Below are positions 16,096-25,121 of a DNA stretch of 64,000 nucleotides, piece after piece (position 1 is the stretch's first letter; every line of letters begins with the position of its first letter). Position numbers and translations under genes: made by a program. The stretch is taken from assembly GCF_002283365.1 (NCBI RefSeq), contig NZ_MQWD01000001.1, positions 3,217,280-3,281,279 of the forward strand, given 5' to 3'. This stretch comes from Rubrivirga marina. GTDB taxonomy: Bacteria > Bacteroidota > Rhodothermia > Rhodothermales > Rubricoccaceae. A model generated the notes under the pieces. That model saw only the letters and a list, made by a program, of their open reading frames with translations, ran no database searches and was not told the origin of the DNA.

Positions 16096-17406
16096 ATGTC
16101 CCGCCATGTCCTCCGCCTCGGTGCGGCGCTCGGCCTGCTCGCCGTCGCCGGGTGCGGCGACACGGCCCGCCTGAGCGTCGCCGCCGGCACCGGCCCCGAC
16201 CCGACGCTCCCCCCTCCGACCTCGTCGCTCATTCCGACCGTCGGCATCGCCGACGCCGAGCCGTGGCCCGACGGGCGCCAGCCGACGCCCGCGCCGGGCC
16301 TGGCCGTGAACGCCTTCGCGTCGGGGTTCGAGCACCCGCGCTGGCTGCACGTCCTGCCCAATGGCGACGTGCTCGTGGCCGAGTCGAACGCCCCGCCGAA
16401 GGCCGGCACGAACGGGTTCGTCGGCCGCATCCGGCGCCACTTCATGAAGAAGGCCGGCTCGGCCGGCCCGAGCGCCGACCGGATCTCCCTCGTCCGCGAC
16501 ACCGACGGCGACGGCGTCGCCGACGTCCGCTCCGCCCTCCTCGACGGCCTCGCGTCGCCGTTCGGGATGGCGCTCGTCGACGGCCAGCTCTACGTCGCCA
16601 ATAGCGCGTCGCTCGTCCGCTTCCCCTACGCGGAGGGCGACACCGCAATCACGGCGCCGGCCGACACCGTCGCGCACTTCCCGGCCGGGACGTACAACCA
16701 ACATTGGACGCGGAGCCTCCTCGCCTCCCCCGACGGGAAGACGCTCTGGGTCGGCGTCGGCTCGGCGAGCAACGTCGGCGAGCACGGGCTGGACGAGGAG
16801 GTCGGCCGCGCGGCGATCTGGGCGATCGACGTGGCGACGGGCGACACGAGCCTCTACGCGACCGGCCTCCGCAACCCCGTCGGCCTCGCGGTCGAGCCCA
16901 CGACGGGCGCGCTGTGGACGGCCGTCAACGAGCGCGACGAGCTGGGCAGCGACCTCGTCCCCGACTACATGACGGCGGTGCGCGAGGGCGCCTTCTATGG
17001 CTGGCCGTGGAGCTACTTCGGCGACCACGTCGACACGCGCGTCGAGCCCCGCCGTCCCGACCTCGTGGGCCAGGCCGTCGTGCCCGACTACGCACTCGGC
17101 CCGCACACGGCGTCGCTCGGCCTCGCGTGGGTCGAGGCGGGCCAGGTCGCCCCCGAGGCGGGCATGGTCGTCGGCCAGCACGGCTCGTGGAATCGGCGGC
17201 CGAAGAGCGGCTACAAGGTCGTGTTCGTGCCGTTCGCCGACGGCGAGCCCGCCGGCCCGCCGCGCGACGTCCTGACCGGCTTCCTCTCGGCGGACGAGGA
17301 CGAGGCGTACGGCCGCCCCGTCGGCGTCGTGGTCGCGGCCGACGGATCGCTCCTCGTGGCCGACGACGTCGGCGACGTGATCTGGCGCGTGTCGCGCGCC
17401 GAGTAG
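16096..17406 (+). CDS. PQQ-dependent sugar dehydrogenase-like lipoprotein (glucose/sorbosone dehydrogenase family)
   Basis: A 436-residue lipoprotein; the ATG at 16096 gives a signal with lipobox LLAVAGC. The mature part is a six-bladed propeller of the GSDH type: [20 protein letters not shown] early, [16 protein letters not shown] in the middle, [11 protein letters not shown] and [15 protein letters not shown] later. [11 protein letters not shown] stretch is a Ca-loop-like motif. Family enzymes oxidise aldoses with PQQ, but many members are uncharacterised, and PQQ biosynthesis genes are not in the window. Periplasmic or surface location is inferred. It is a single gene, preceded by repeat copy B. 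Confidence 0.85.
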   Translation: MSRHVLRLGAALGLLAVAGCGDTARLSVAAGTGPDPTLPPPTSSLIPTVGIADAEPWPDGRQPTPAPGLAVNAFASGFEHPRWLHVLPNGDVLVAESNAPPKAGTNGFVGRIRRHFMKKAGSAGPSADRISLVRDTDGDGVADVRSALLDGLASPFGMALVDGQLYVANSASLVRFPYAEGDTAITAPADTVAHFPAGTYNQHWTRSLLASPDGKTLWVGVGSASNVGEHGLDEEVGRAAIWAIDVATGDTSLYATGLRNPVGLAVEPTTGALWTAVNERDELGSDLVPDYMTAVREGAFYGWPWSYFGDHVDTRVEPRRPDLVGQAVVPDYALGPHTASLGLAWVEAGQVAPEAGMVVGQHGSWNRRPKSGYKVVFVPFADGEPAGPPRDVLTGFLSADEDEAYGRPVGVVVAADGSLLVADDVGDVIWRVSRAE

Positions 17407-17442
17407 GCCGAGGAGTCAGGCGCTCCGGCACGGAATTCCCCC

Positions 17443-17471
17443 TTGCGGCCGGCCGGTCCATCCCCTACTCT
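17443..17471 (+). promoter_or_regulatory. Candidate promoter of the 201-aa lipoprotein gene
   Basis: TTGCGG (17443-17448), 17-base spacer, TACTCT (17466-17471); predicted leader of about 37 bases before the ATG at 17515. Good spacing and an identical TTGCG -35 core to the tRNA-Pro and 61-kb candidates. Confidence 0.5.
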
Positions 17472-17514
17472 TGAAGCGCTTCGCCCCGCCGGCGTCGACC
17501 GCCGGTGGATCGCC

Positions 17515-18120
17515 ATGACGCACCGCTCTCTGGCTCTGCTCGGCGTCTCGACCGCCCTCGCCCTCGGGTGCGCCTCGACGTCGCCGAACGTCGTCCCGGC
17601 CTTCACCTTCGACCTCGACGGGCACAGATACGGCATCGCCCTGGCCGAATCCGGCGCCGAGCGCGCCAACGACCTCGTCCTGCTGGAGGACGGGCGCCTG
17701 CGGCTTCGCGTCCGGGACCGCGACCAGGACGGCCGCCTCGACACGCTTTTGGTCGGAGCCATCCGGCTCGAGGAGGCGGACGCAATCTACGCCCACGGGA
17801 TCGCCGAGGCCCGCGCCGCCGGCGCCTACAAGGAGCGGGAGCCGGCGCGGACGTTCTCCGTCCGCCACCTGTACCGCACGCTCGTCGTGTGGTCCGTGGC
17901 CTCGGGCGGCTCGGACTGGGAGAACCGGTTCGTGGTGTACGAGAATGCTCGCCGCGGACCCGTCGCCTCCGACGTCGACTCCGACGGGACGCTGGACGAT
18001 CATCCGGAGCTCCAGGACGACTACGTCCGCGCGCTCGAAGCCGCCCGCCGGGAAGGCCGTATCGAGACGCTCGAGGACCGGGTCCGGATCTCGCTCTTGG
18101 AGGAGCGACCGCGCCGGTAA
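17515..18120 (+). CDS. Hypothetical lipoprotein with two Ca-loop-like motifs
   Basis: A 201-residue protein. The start at 17515 gives MTHRSLALLGVSTALALGCA with a lipobox LALGC. No family recognised. Two DxDxDG-type loops are visible, RDRDQDGRLD (about 67-76) and DVDSDGTLDD (about 153-162), the pattern of EF-hand or dockerin calcium sites. They are about 85 residues apart, so they do not make a tandem dockerin. It is flanked by the sugar dehydrogenase and DUF2911 genes but has its own candidate promoter. Calcium binding is inference from the loops only. Confidence 0.7.
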   Translation: MTHRSLALLGVSTALALGCASTSPNVVPAFTFDLDGHRYGIALAESGAERANDLVLLEDGRLRLRVRDRDQDGRLDTLLVGAIRLEEADAIYAHGIAEARAAGAYKEREPARTFSVRHLYRTLVVWSVASGGSDWENRFVVYENARRGPVASDVDSDGTLDDHPELQDDYVRALEAARREGRIETLEDRVRISLLEERPRR

Positions 18121-18188
18121 GCGCGGGCCGAGCGCGGTTTCGATCGGAGGGGTGTCCGTAAACTCCACGCGACACCCTCCCGGACTCC

Positions 18189-19067
18189 ATGCGTCTCGCC
18201 CTCGCCGCCCTCGCGCTCGTCCCCCTGGCGGCCGCCCCCGCCGCCCAACAGCAGCTCACCACGCCCCGCGTCAGCCCTCACGCCGAGGTGAGCCAGACGG
18301 TCGGCCTGACCGAGTTGCGGGTCGACTACCACCGCCCGGCCGTGAACGACCGGCGGATCTGGGGCGACCTCGTGCCCTACGGTGAGGTCTGGCGCGCGGG
18401 CGCCAACGAGAACACCGTCTTCGAGGCGTCGACCGACGTGATGGTCGAGGGCCAGACGCTCCCCGCTGGCCGCTACGGGTTCCACACAATCCCCGGCGAG
18501 GACGAGTGGACGATCATCTTTTCGACCATCTCCTCGGCCTGGGGGTCGTACTCCTACGACCCCGCCGAGGACACCCTCCGCGTGATGGTCACCCCGCGGG
18601 AGGGCCCGGCGACGGAGCGCCTGAGCTTCCGGTTCGACGCGCCGGACGAGACGTCCGCGACGCTGGTCCTGGCGTGGGACGACCTCGAAGTGCCGGTCCG
18701 CCTGACCGTCGACACGCCCGCCGTGGTGCTGGCGAACATGGAGAGCGAGCTCCGCGGCGTCGCCGGGTTCTACTGGGAGGGCTGGGACCAGATCGCCCGC
18801 TACGCCCTCGACGCCGGCCGCCGTCCCGAGGCCGCCCTCGCCTGGGCCGAGCGGTCGCGAGAGATCCGGCCGACGTTCGGCAACACGATGACGATCGCGG
18901 CCGCCCTGGAGGCCCTCGGCCGCGCCGACGAGGCCGACGAGGCCCGCGCCGCCGCCTTCGGGCTGGCGACCGAGGACGAGGTGCGCGCCTACGCCCGCGA
19001 GCGCCGCCGCGCCGGCCGTCCCGACGAGGCCGAGGCCGCGCTCGCTCGCCTCGACGAGATCCCGTAG
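18189..19067 (+). CDS. DUF2911 domain-containing exported protein
   Basis: A 292-residue protein with signal peptide MRLALAALALVPLAAAPAAA-like (cleaved near residue 20). The DUF2911 domain is clear at about 25-180: VSPHAEVSQTVGLTELRVDY, IWGDLVPYGEVWRAGANENT, LPAGRYGFHTIPGEDEWTII. A C-terminal helical part (about 190-290) looks TPR-like, with repeated Ala/Glu/Arg-rich helices. DUF2911 proteins are Bacteroidota exported proteins of unknown role. A palindromic hairpin at 19083-19104 follows the stop by 15 bases. Confidence 0.88.
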   Translation: MRLALAALALVPLAAAPAAQQQLTTPRVSPHAEVSQTVGLTELRVDYHRPAVNDRRIWGDLVPYGEVWRAGANENTVFEASTDVMVEGQTLPAGRYGFHTIPGEDEWTIIFSTISSAWGSYSYDPAEDTLRVMVTPREGPATERLSFRFDAPDETSATLVLAWDDLEVPVRLTVDTPAVVLANMESELRGVAGFYWEGWDQIARYALDAGRRPEAALAWAERSREIRPTFGNTMTIAAALEALGRADEADEARAAAFGLATEDEVRAYARERRRAGRPDEAEAALARLDEIP

Positions 19068-19082
19068 CCGGGTCCGGGTCGG

Positions 19083-19104
19083 CCCGCCTCGGCGCCGAGG
19101 CGGG
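19083..19104. terminator. Palindromic hairpin after the DUF2911 gene
   Basis: A perfect 22-bp palindrome made of CCCGCCTCGGC and its inverse. It sits 15 bases after the DUF2911 stop and 98 bases before the next gene. No T tract. Same GCCTCGG core as the dnaE hairpin. Confidence 0.5.
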
Positions 19105-19201
19105 GCGGGCTGAGAGCGCCTGCGACCCCACCGTCCACTCCCTGTGACACGCGGCTGACACCGCCGCCCGTCATCTTGCCGCCGCACCTCCGCAGCCGGC
19201 G

Positions 19202-19798
19202 ATGACCCGCTCGCAGATCCCCGCCCTCCAGCGCGCCTTCGACACGTTCGAGGCGGCCCCCACGGACCGCCGCAACGCGCACCTCGCGGACTACTCGTTC
19301 CGCTTCGACGCCGACGCGCCCCGGCCGGCCGTCACGCGCCCCGACGGCCCCGGCGACTCGTGGACGCTGGCTCAGACGCTCCAGGAGATCCGGTTCCGCA
19401 ACGCCCGGCTCGTCCGGACCACGCGCGGCCTCCGCGTCCGCCACGCGCACCGGATGCTCGAGCTGTCGGCGGCCGTCCGCCGCCACGCCGAGGCCGTGGA
19501 TCTCTGGCTCGACCTCGACCAGCCGGCGCCCGCCCACGACTGGGACGACGAGGTCACGCTCCAGGCCGCGTGGCTCCGCGCCCGCCTCGCCTCGCCGCAG
19601 ACCCCGCTCGTGCTCCGTCCCGGCGTCTCCATCACCGACTGGCCGACCTTCTCGGCGTCGGTGGAGGGCCGCCTCGTGGAGGGGCCAGACGCGCCCTGCG
19701 CCGACGGGCTCCGTCGCGACCTTCGCGACCTCTACGAGCGCTACGCCCAGACGGACGTGCGGCCGTTCGTCCGCCGCGCCGCGGCCAAGGCCGCGTGA
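19202..19798 (+). CDS. Hypothetical protein, 198 aa
   Basis: I do not recognise a family. The protein is soluble, with no signal peptide, rich in Arg, Asp and Ala, and appears mostly helical. A possibly diagnostic stretch is RLVRTTRGLRVRHAHRMLEL (about 63-82), followed by DLWLDLDQPAPAHDWDDE. Codon usage fits real genes here and the frame is uninterrupted. It starts at the first ATG after the DUF2911 hairpin and precedes the TerB-like gene by 85 bases. Function unknown. Confidence 0.6.
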   Translation: MTRSQIPALQRAFDTFEAAPTDRRNAHLADYSFRFDADAPRPAVTRPDGPGDSWTLAQTLQEIRFRNARLVRTTRGLRVRHAHRMLELSAAVRRHAEAVDLWLDLDQPAPAHDWDDEVTLQAAWLRARLASPQTPLVLRPGVSITDWPTFSASVEGRLVEGPDAPCADGLRRDLRDLYERYAQTDVRPFVRRAAAKAA

Positions 19799-19883
19799 CA
19801 TTCGGGGCGTCTCCTCACGGGGGCGCCCGGAGCGTGGCGCCAGTCGGCGGTAGTTTGGCGGCCCAATCTCCCTGGATCCCGCC

Positions 19884-20342
19884 ATGTCTGCCCTTCCGAC
19901 ACTCGACCTCCACGCGCTGCCCGAGAAGCAGCGGCTGATGTTTTACGGCGCCCTCTTCGCCATGTCCGCCGCCGACCGCGACATGGACGAGAGCGAGGAC
20001 GACCGGATCTTCGAGTCCCTCGACCTCGGCGACCTCTCGGGCGACGCGCGCAAGCAGGTGTTCCAGCTCGCCATCCAGCCGCCCCCGCTCGAGCGCTGCC
20101 TCCTCCAGTTCAAGGACGAGGACCTCGAGCTCCGGCGGGCGCTGATGCTGAATCTCATCGACGTGGTCCTGGCCGACGGTCTGATCGAGCCGGCCGAGCA
20201 CGTCGGGCTCCACGAGGCCCGCGAGGTGCTCAAGCTGGACCGCGACGACATGGCCCACCTCCACGACATCGCGTTCTCGGCGCAGGGCGCCGACGTCCAG
20301 CGTCCCATCTGCCCCGCCCCGCTCTCGCAGGGCGACGCCTAG
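19884..20342 (+). CDS. TerB-like (tellurite resistance/co-chaperone fold) protein
   Basis: A 152-residue soluble, acidic, helical protein. The segment LFAMSAADRDMDESEDDRIF and later MLNLIDVVLADGLIEPAEHV show the paired TerB-type acidic helix-loop-helix pattern (x-AADG-x-E near 35-45 and 95-105), although the first copy is AADRDMDE. TerB-like domains bind metal ions or link membrane and cytoplasmic partners; they do not by themselves give tellurite resistance. Convergent with the BrkB-type gene. No other ter genes are present. Confidence 0.6.
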   Translation: MSALPTLDLHALPEKQRLMFYGALFAMSAADRDMDESEDDRIFESLDLGDLSGDARKQVFQLAIQPPPLERCLLQFKDEDLELRRALMLNLIDVVLADGLIEPAEHVGLHEAREVLKLDRDDMAHLHDIAFSAQGADVQRPICPAPLSQGDA

Positions 20343-20378
20343 CGGTCCCCGCTCGGCATCGCACTGGGGCGGACGGGC

Positions 20379-21377
20379 TCAGGCCGAGGCCGCGTCCTCG
20401 CTTGCGGGCGTGCGGCCCGAGTACGGCGCCGGATCGCGCTCGACCGCGATCGGGTGCACCTCCTCGGACGGCTCGCCGACGGTCGGCGTCGTGTCCCTGT
20501 GGCCCGGTGGGTCCTCGCGGATGCCGCCGCCGACCTTCTCCGCCCAGGCCTGCGTGAACTCCGCGCCGACGAGCACGATGAGCGCGGAGTAGTAGATCCA
20601 GACGAGGAGGAGCGCCAGCGACCCGGCCGCGCCGAACGCCGACCCCGGCTCGGCCCGGCCGAGGTAGAATCCGATCGCCGTCTTGCCGATCGTGAACAGC
20701 ACGGCGGTCACGATGGCACCGACGGCCACGTCGCGCCACGAGATCTCGGCGTCGGGCAGCACGCGGAAGAGGACGGCGAAGAGTGCCGCCGTCACGCCGA
20801 AGCTGACGACGAGGTTGAGGATCTGGACGCCCGTCCCGACGACGCCCTCCCCCGCGACCGACGCCGCGGCGTCACCGAGGGCGGCCAGCACCGAGCTAAT
20901 CGCGAGCGACACGAGGAGTAGGAACGCGACGGTCAGCACCATCCCGAACGACAGGACCCGCTTGAAGACGAGGGAGAGGATCGGCCCGCGCTCGTCGGCG
21001 GCCTCGACCTCCCAGGCGCGGTTCAGCGCCTTCTGGAGCTGCCCGAACGCCCCGGTCGCGCCGAACAAGAGCGCCGCGATCCCGGCCAGCTTGGCGCCGA
21101 GGCCGGCGCCCAGCGTGCTCGCGTTCTCGATCATCGTCCGGACGGCGTCTGCGGCGTCGCTACCGACGGCCGACCCGACCTGTGACGTGAGCATTTCCGT
21201 CACCTCCGCTGGCCCGATGAACGCGCCGGCGAGGGCCACGATGAGCACCAGCAGGGGGGGCAGCGAGAAAACCGTGTAGTACGCGATCGCGGCGGCCAGC
21301 GAGGTCACGTCGTCGTCGCCCACCTCGCGGACGGTCGTGGTGACGAGGTCTTTTGTGAGGGGCCAGGACAGCGCCAT
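20379..21377 (-). CDS. YihY/BrkB family inner-membrane protein
   Basis: A 332-residue polytopic protein. The ATG at 21377 begins MALSWPLTKDLVTTTVREVG, followed by DDVTSLAAAIAYYTVFSLPP, the family hallmark (N-terminal amphipathic helix then YY..FSLPPLL). About six membrane segments follow, with the typical GLGAKLAGIAALLFGATGAF stretch and WRDVAVGAIVTAVLFTIGK. The last 70 residues are a polar, acidic tail (EDPPGHRDTTPTVGEPSEEV). The family was once called RNase BN; that activity is not supported and the transported molecule is unknown. Divergent from the Smr gene. Confidence 0.9.
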   Translation of the reverse strand: MALSWPLTKDLVTTTVREVGDDDVTSLAAAIAYYTVFSLPPLLVLIVALAGAFIGPAEVTEMLTSQVGSAVGSDAADAVRTMIENASTLGAGLGAKLAGIAALLFGATGAFGQLQKALNRAWEVEAADERGPILSLVFKRVLSFGMVLTVAFLLLVSLAISSVLAALGDAAASVAGEGVVGTGVQILNLVVSFGVTAALFAVLFRVLPDAEISWRDVAVGAIVTAVLFTIGKTAIGFYLGRAEPGSAFGAAGSLALLLVWIYYSALIVLVGAEFTQAWAEKVGGGIREDPPGHRDTTPTVGEPSEEVHPIAVERDPAPYSGRTPASEDAASA

Positions 21378-21468
21378 GAGGTGGAGGCAGAGACGGGAGG
21401 CAGAAGAGAGGGGCACAGTCGGAACGCCCCGGGCGTGCTCCCGTTCGCCCCACCCCACGACTCCGGAT

Positions 21469-21798
21469 GTGCCCCACCCCCGTCTCGACGACGACGGCCA
21501 GACCGTTATACTCGACCTCCACGGCGCTCGGATTGACGAGGCCCTCCGCCTCGCGCAGTCCCTCGTCGTGCAGGCCGCCCGGTACGGACGCTCGACGGTC
21601 CGCCTCGTCCACGGCAGTTCGACGGCCGACCGCGGCGCCGACCGCACCATCAAGGGCACGCTCCACGCCGCGCTCGACCGCGGCGACTTCGACCAGCACG
21701 TCACGTCCGACTTCCGCCAGGACTCCGTCCTGATCCTCGGCATCGCGCCGGCCCCCTCCCCCCGCCCCGGCCGCCTCCGACTGGCGGACCTCCGCTAG
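21469..21798 (+). CDS. Small Smr-domain protein
   Basis: A 109-residue protein with an Smr (small MutS-related) nuclease-type domain: VILDLHGARIDEALRLAQSL (LDLHG motif), then STVRLVHGSS (the HG motif) and a C-terminal GIAPAPSPRPGR tail. Stand-alone Smr proteins can nick or cleave DNA or RNA, including on stalled ribosomes. The start is uncertain: I chose GTG at 21469 because an upstream ATG at 21376 lies opposite the start of the neighbouring divergent gene. The next gene begins directly at 21799, so the two are co-transcribed. Confidence 0.72.
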   Translation: MPHPRLDDDGQTVILDLHGARIDEALRLAQSLVVQAARYGRSTVRLVHGSSTADRGADRTIKGTLHAALDRGDFDQHVTSDFRQDSVLILGIAPAPSPRPGRLRLADLR

Positions 21799-22503
21799 AT
21801 GGACCGACCCCGCATCGGCGTCACGACGTCGCTCAACCCCACCGACACCGGCGCCCGTGAACAGCGCCTCGACCTCGCCTACGTCCGTGCGGTCGAGCGC
21901 GCTGGCGGGCTCCCCCTCATCGTCCCGATGCTCGCGACCGACGAGGCTGCGGAAGCGTTCGCCGCCCTCCTCGATGGCCTCGTCGTGACCGGCGGCCCCG
22001 CCGTCACCGACGGGCTCGTGGGCGACCTCCCCGACGACATCGACGAGACCGACCCCGACCGGGTCGCGTCCGACGTCCGCGTCCTCCGCGCCTTCCTCGA
22101 CGCCCGCCGGCCGACGCTCGGCATCTGCTACGGGATGCAGCTCGCGAGCGCCCTTCGGGGCGGCACGATCTACGCGGACGTCGAGCGCCAGGTCGAGGGG
22201 ACGGCCGTCCACAGCCGGGGACGGGGCGGGACGGTCCATCCCACGCAGGTCATCGAGGGCACGCGGCTGCGGCAGATCGTCGGGCGGGACGAGATCGAGG
22301 TCAACACGCGCCACGTGCAGGCCGTGGCGGAGCCGGGCCACGGGCTCGTCGTCTCGGCTCGGGCTCCCGACGGGACCATCGAGGCGATCGAAAGCGCCGA
22401 CGGGACGTTCATCGGCCTCCAGTTCCATCCCGAAGCGATGGAGCCCCCCCTGGACGCGGTGTTCGAGGATCTGGTCGCACGTGCGCGCGAGGCCCGGCGC
22501 TAG
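21799..22503 (+). CDS. Class I glutamine amidotransferase-like / gamma-glutamyl-GABA hydrolase family (peptidase C26)
   Basis: A 234-residue protein with the PuuD-like fold. The nucleophile elbow is GICYGMQLAS (Cys110), the oxyanion loop VTGGPAV lies near 63-69, and the His/Glu dyad is in LQFHPEAME (His210, Glu212). The start ATG follows the Smr stop with no gap. Family members hydrolyse gamma-glutamyl bonds, for example gamma-glutamyl-GABA in putrescine breakdown, but no polyamine genes are present, so the substrate is open. Confidence 0.88.
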   Translation: MDRPRIGVTTSLNPTDTGAREQRLDLAYVRAVERAGGLPLIVPMLATDEAAEAFAALLDGLVVTGGPAVTDGLVGDLPDDIDETDPDRVASDVRVLRAFLDARRPTLGICYGMQLASALRGGTIYADVERQVEGTAVHSRGRGGTVHPTQVIEGTRLRQIVGRDEIEVNTRHVQAVAEPGHGLVVSARAPDGTIEAIESADGTFIGLQFHPEAMEPPLDAVFEDLVARAREARR

Positions 22504-22590
22504 TCCTACACCGGGCTTCCGTGAGGAACCGTCGGGGTCTCGGCCCGGTTTTTGAAGGAACAGAGAGCGACTGAATCCTACTTCTTGCAC

Positions 22591-24558
22591 ATGTCCATCC
22601 CGCCCGATCCCTTCCGCCCGATCCCGAACGACGACGACCACCTCGTCGACGCAGAAGGCGCTCCCGTCGACGAGCACGATGACCTTTCTGTGGGAGGCGC
22701 GAGCGGCCGGCGTCGGTTCCGCGAGGCCGCGCTGATCCCGCTCGTCGCCCTCGCTGGGATGGTGGCGATCGCGGTCGTGGCCTTTGCCGCCTCGGGCGGG
22801 GAGATGCGCCCCGCCCAGTCCGCCGAGCGGCCCCAGTCCGAGACCGAGGTGGAGGACCCCGTCGTCCCGTTCAGCCCGGACGACCCGTATACGTTCCGCG
22901 GGCTCGACATCCACCCCGACCGGCTCTACGGCCAGTACTTCGCCGGCGCCTTCGCCGCGCTCCCGGCCGACGCCAGCGCGGAGAGCAACCACCTCGCTGA
23001 CTTCCGCTGGCGCCTCGACATGTACCGCAAGGCGTACGGCGTCGACGACAACTTCACCGTGCGCGTCCTCGACGACCGGACGGGCGAGACCTTGGAGGTC
23101 TACCAGCTCCGCGACGTCAAGGACCGTTTCGACGGCCGCGGCCAGGCCGACTGGGACGCCGTCAACCGCGAGCGCCGGACGGCCACGACGCGGCTCCGCG
23201 ACAAGTGGAAGTCCTACGGCATCCCGGAGGACGCCATCGTCATCCGCTGGGGCTACGCCGACCAGACGCTCGAGGCCCGCGAGCGCGACGCCCGCTACCT
23301 GACCTACGAGGTGAACCTCGCCCGGCGTCTCGGCCTCAGCGTGCTCGCCACGGAGATCGGGACCGTCGAGACGTTCAACCAGGACCAGCTCGTGTCGTCG
23401 GTCGGCGCGCGGAGCCGGTACCAGATGATGCCGGACATCCTGCAGATGTTCGACGTCGAGCAGTACCGCGTGCCCGTGGCGTCGGGTGGAAGCGTCGAGG
23501 TCCGCGAGGAGCGACACCCGCTCCTGGCGATGGAGCCGTACATGATGCTCGTCCGTGCGTATTCGAACTCCGTCGGTCACGAGCTCCCCGGCATCTCGGC
23601 GTACCACACGGGCCCCGGAAACATCTTCAAGCTGTACCGGGAGTACATCCGCGCCAACCCCGGCCGGGCCCGCGGCGAGCACGTTTCCGACGCCTACATG
23701 TGGGGCGTGACGGACGGGTTCGAACAGGTCGACGCCGTGTCGAGCTTCGGGCCGCAGTCGCGGGTCTACCTCCTCAAGGCGTACGGCGCCCTCCGCGCGA
23801 CCGAGGACCGGGTGATCGACCCGGCCGCCTCGATCCACGCCGAGCGGGTCCGGATCAAGCCGGGCACGACGGTCAGCCTGTCGCAGATCCTGACGGCCCT
23901 CGAGCCGCACCAGCGCCGCCTCGAGTGGGGCCCGATTGACGGCTCGACGATGTACGAGCGGTTCCGCGACCTGAACAAGCACATCGACCTGCCGATGTCG
24001 CCGTCCGGCGGGGTGCCCGCCTCGGGCGACCTCCGCCTGTCCTCGTCCTCGCGCGACGGGAAGCCGGTCCGGTTCTTCCTTCCCGAAGGCGCGACCGCCG
24101 TGCTCCGCGGCGTCGGCCTCGACGTGATCGGCGAGGTCGACGTGTTCGACGAGCGGACGCACCTGCTCGACGAGGACGAGGTGACCTCCGCCGACCGCGC
24201 CTACCAGCGGCTCGTGGCCGACGCCGGCCGGTTCGGCTTCACGCGCTCGGCCCAGCAGCGCCTCGAGACGATCCACGATCAGCTGCAGGAGCTCGCGGCC
24301 CAGAACCCGGACTCTCGGTACCGCCAGACCCAGGCGAAGGTGGCCCGCATCCACCGCTCGATCTGGCGGACGTCGTCGTTCCGCGACCTCGTCGCCACGA
24401 CCGAGACGCTGCTCTCCGTCGACCCCCGCGTCAACCTCGGCCGCCAGCCGGTCGCCGACCTCACGCCGGACTCGACCCCCACGCCCCGTCCGCGGACCCA
24501 GGTCGACCCCATCCCGGCCAAGCCGCCGACGATGGAGGACGACGTCCGGTACGAGTAG
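22591..24558 (+). CDS. Membrane-anchored lytic transglycosylase-like (SLT fold) protein
   Basis: A 655-residue protein. A single hydrophobic segment, LIPLVALAGMVAIAVVAFAA, lies near residues 45-65 and anchors it, after an acidic cytoplasmic tail. The catalytic-type region reads TVETFNQDQLVSSVGARSRY (catalytic Glu near 260) followed by QMMPDI and, 60 residues on, ISAYHTGPGNIF; these are the SLT hallmarks E...S.GA...Q.MP and AYN.GPG. The C-terminal 250 residues look helical and linker-like, with a Pro/Thr-rich end. It would cleave peptidoglycan in the periplasm. The ATG at 22591 is preferred over an upstream in-frame start with no signal. Confidence 0.78.
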   Translation: MSIPPDPFRPIPNDDDHLVDAEGAPVDEHDDLSVGGASGRRRFREAALIPLVALAGMVAIAVVAFAASGGEMRPAQSAERPQSETEVEDPVVPFSPDDPYTFRGLDIHPDRLYGQYFAGAFAALPADASAESNHLADFRWRLDMYRKAYGVDDNFTVRVLDDRTGETLEVYQLRDVKDRFDGRGQADWDAVNRERRTATTRLRDKWKSYGIPEDAIVIRWGYADQTLEARERDARYLTYEVNLARRLGLSVLATEIGTVETFNQDQLVSSVGARSRYQMMPDILQMFDVEQYRVPVASGGSVEVREERHPLLAMEPYMMLVRAYSNSVGHELPGISAYHTGPGNIFKLYREYIRANPGRARGEHVSDAYMWGVTDGFEQVDAVSSFGPQSRVYLLKAYGALRATEDRVIDPAASIHAERVRIKPGTTVSLSQILTALEPHQRRLEWGPIDGSTMYERFRDLNKHIDLPMSPSGGVPASGDLRLSSSSRDGKPVRFFLPEGATAVLRGVGLDVIGEVDVFDERTHLLDEDEVTSADRAYQRLVADAGRFGFTRSAQQRLETIHDQLQELAAQNPDSRYRQTQAKVARIHRSIWRTSSFRDLVATTETLLSVDPRVNLGRQPVADLTPDSTPTPRPRTQVDPIPAKPPTMEDDVRYE

Positions 24559-24562
24559 ACCC

Positions 24563-24591
24563 CCGAGGCCGGCCCGGTCGGCCGGCCTCGG
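24563..24591. terminator. Bidirectional hairpin between convergent genes
   Basis: Perfect 11-bp arms CCGAGGCCGGC and GCCGGCCTCGG with a 7-base loop fill almost the whole gap between the transglycosylase stop and the cupredoxin stop. Position between two convergent genes supports a terminator acting both ways. Confidence 0.7.
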
Positions 24592-25107
24592 TCAGTCGGC
24601 CGGCGTCGAGACGAGGGTGCCCTGCATGAACCGGAAGTGGCCGGGGTAGGTGCAGAGGAACGGGTAGCGCCCCGGCGGCGGCATCGTAAACACGACGGCC
24701 GTCCGTTGCCCCGGCCGCGCGAGGGGCGTGTAGAACAGGATGGCCTCGTCCTCCGGGATGTTGTCGGGCGCCCCGGCGGCCTCTCGACCGACCCGCTCGA
24801 CGGCCGCCTCGGACTGGACCACGACGACGTTGTGGACCATCGCCGGGCTCGTCGTCGTGGAGTTGTCCATGACGAGGCGGACCGTCGCTCCGGCCGGCGC
24901 TGTGACCTCGCCAACCGCATAGCTCATCGCGTTCCGGACGGCCGGCACGACGAGCTCCTGATCGACCTCCTGCGCGAAGATCGCCTGCTGTTCCGGCGAC
25001 GGACCGGGCGGCTCGGCGCACCCCGCGCCCAGCCACACGAGGGCGGCCGCGACGACGCCGAGGCGGCCGACCCTGACGGCCGCACTCGGGGACCCAGCGC
25101 TCCTCAT
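24592..25107 (-). CDS. Type I copper protein (cupredoxin) lipoprotein
   Basis: A 171-residue lipoprotein. The ATG at 25107 leads to lipobox LGAGC (Cys30). All four type-1 copper ligands of an azurin/auracyanin fold are present: His92 in MVHNVVVV, and Cys152, His157, Met161 in CTYPGHFRFMQG. It should carry electrons at the outer face of a membrane, for example to a terminal oxidase. It follows ppk1 by 14 bases on the same strand. The mature N-terminus contains a helical segment before the copper domain, unlike minimal azurins. Confidence 0.92.
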   Translation of the reverse strand: MRSAGSPSAAVRVGRLGVVAAALVWLGAGCAEPPGPSPEQQAIFAQEVDQELVVPAVRNAMSYAVGEVTAPAGATVRLVMDNSTTTSPAMVHNVVVVQSEAAVERVGREAAGAPDNIPEDEAILFYTPLARPGQRTAVVFTMPPPGRYPFLCTYPGHFRFMQGTLVSTPAD

Positions 25108-25121
25108 CCGTCCCGTCACAC

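Noticed and set aside
19884..20342. TerB-like gene as a tellurite-resistance system
   Set aside because: Only one TerB-like protein and no other ter genes; many TerB folds serve other roles.
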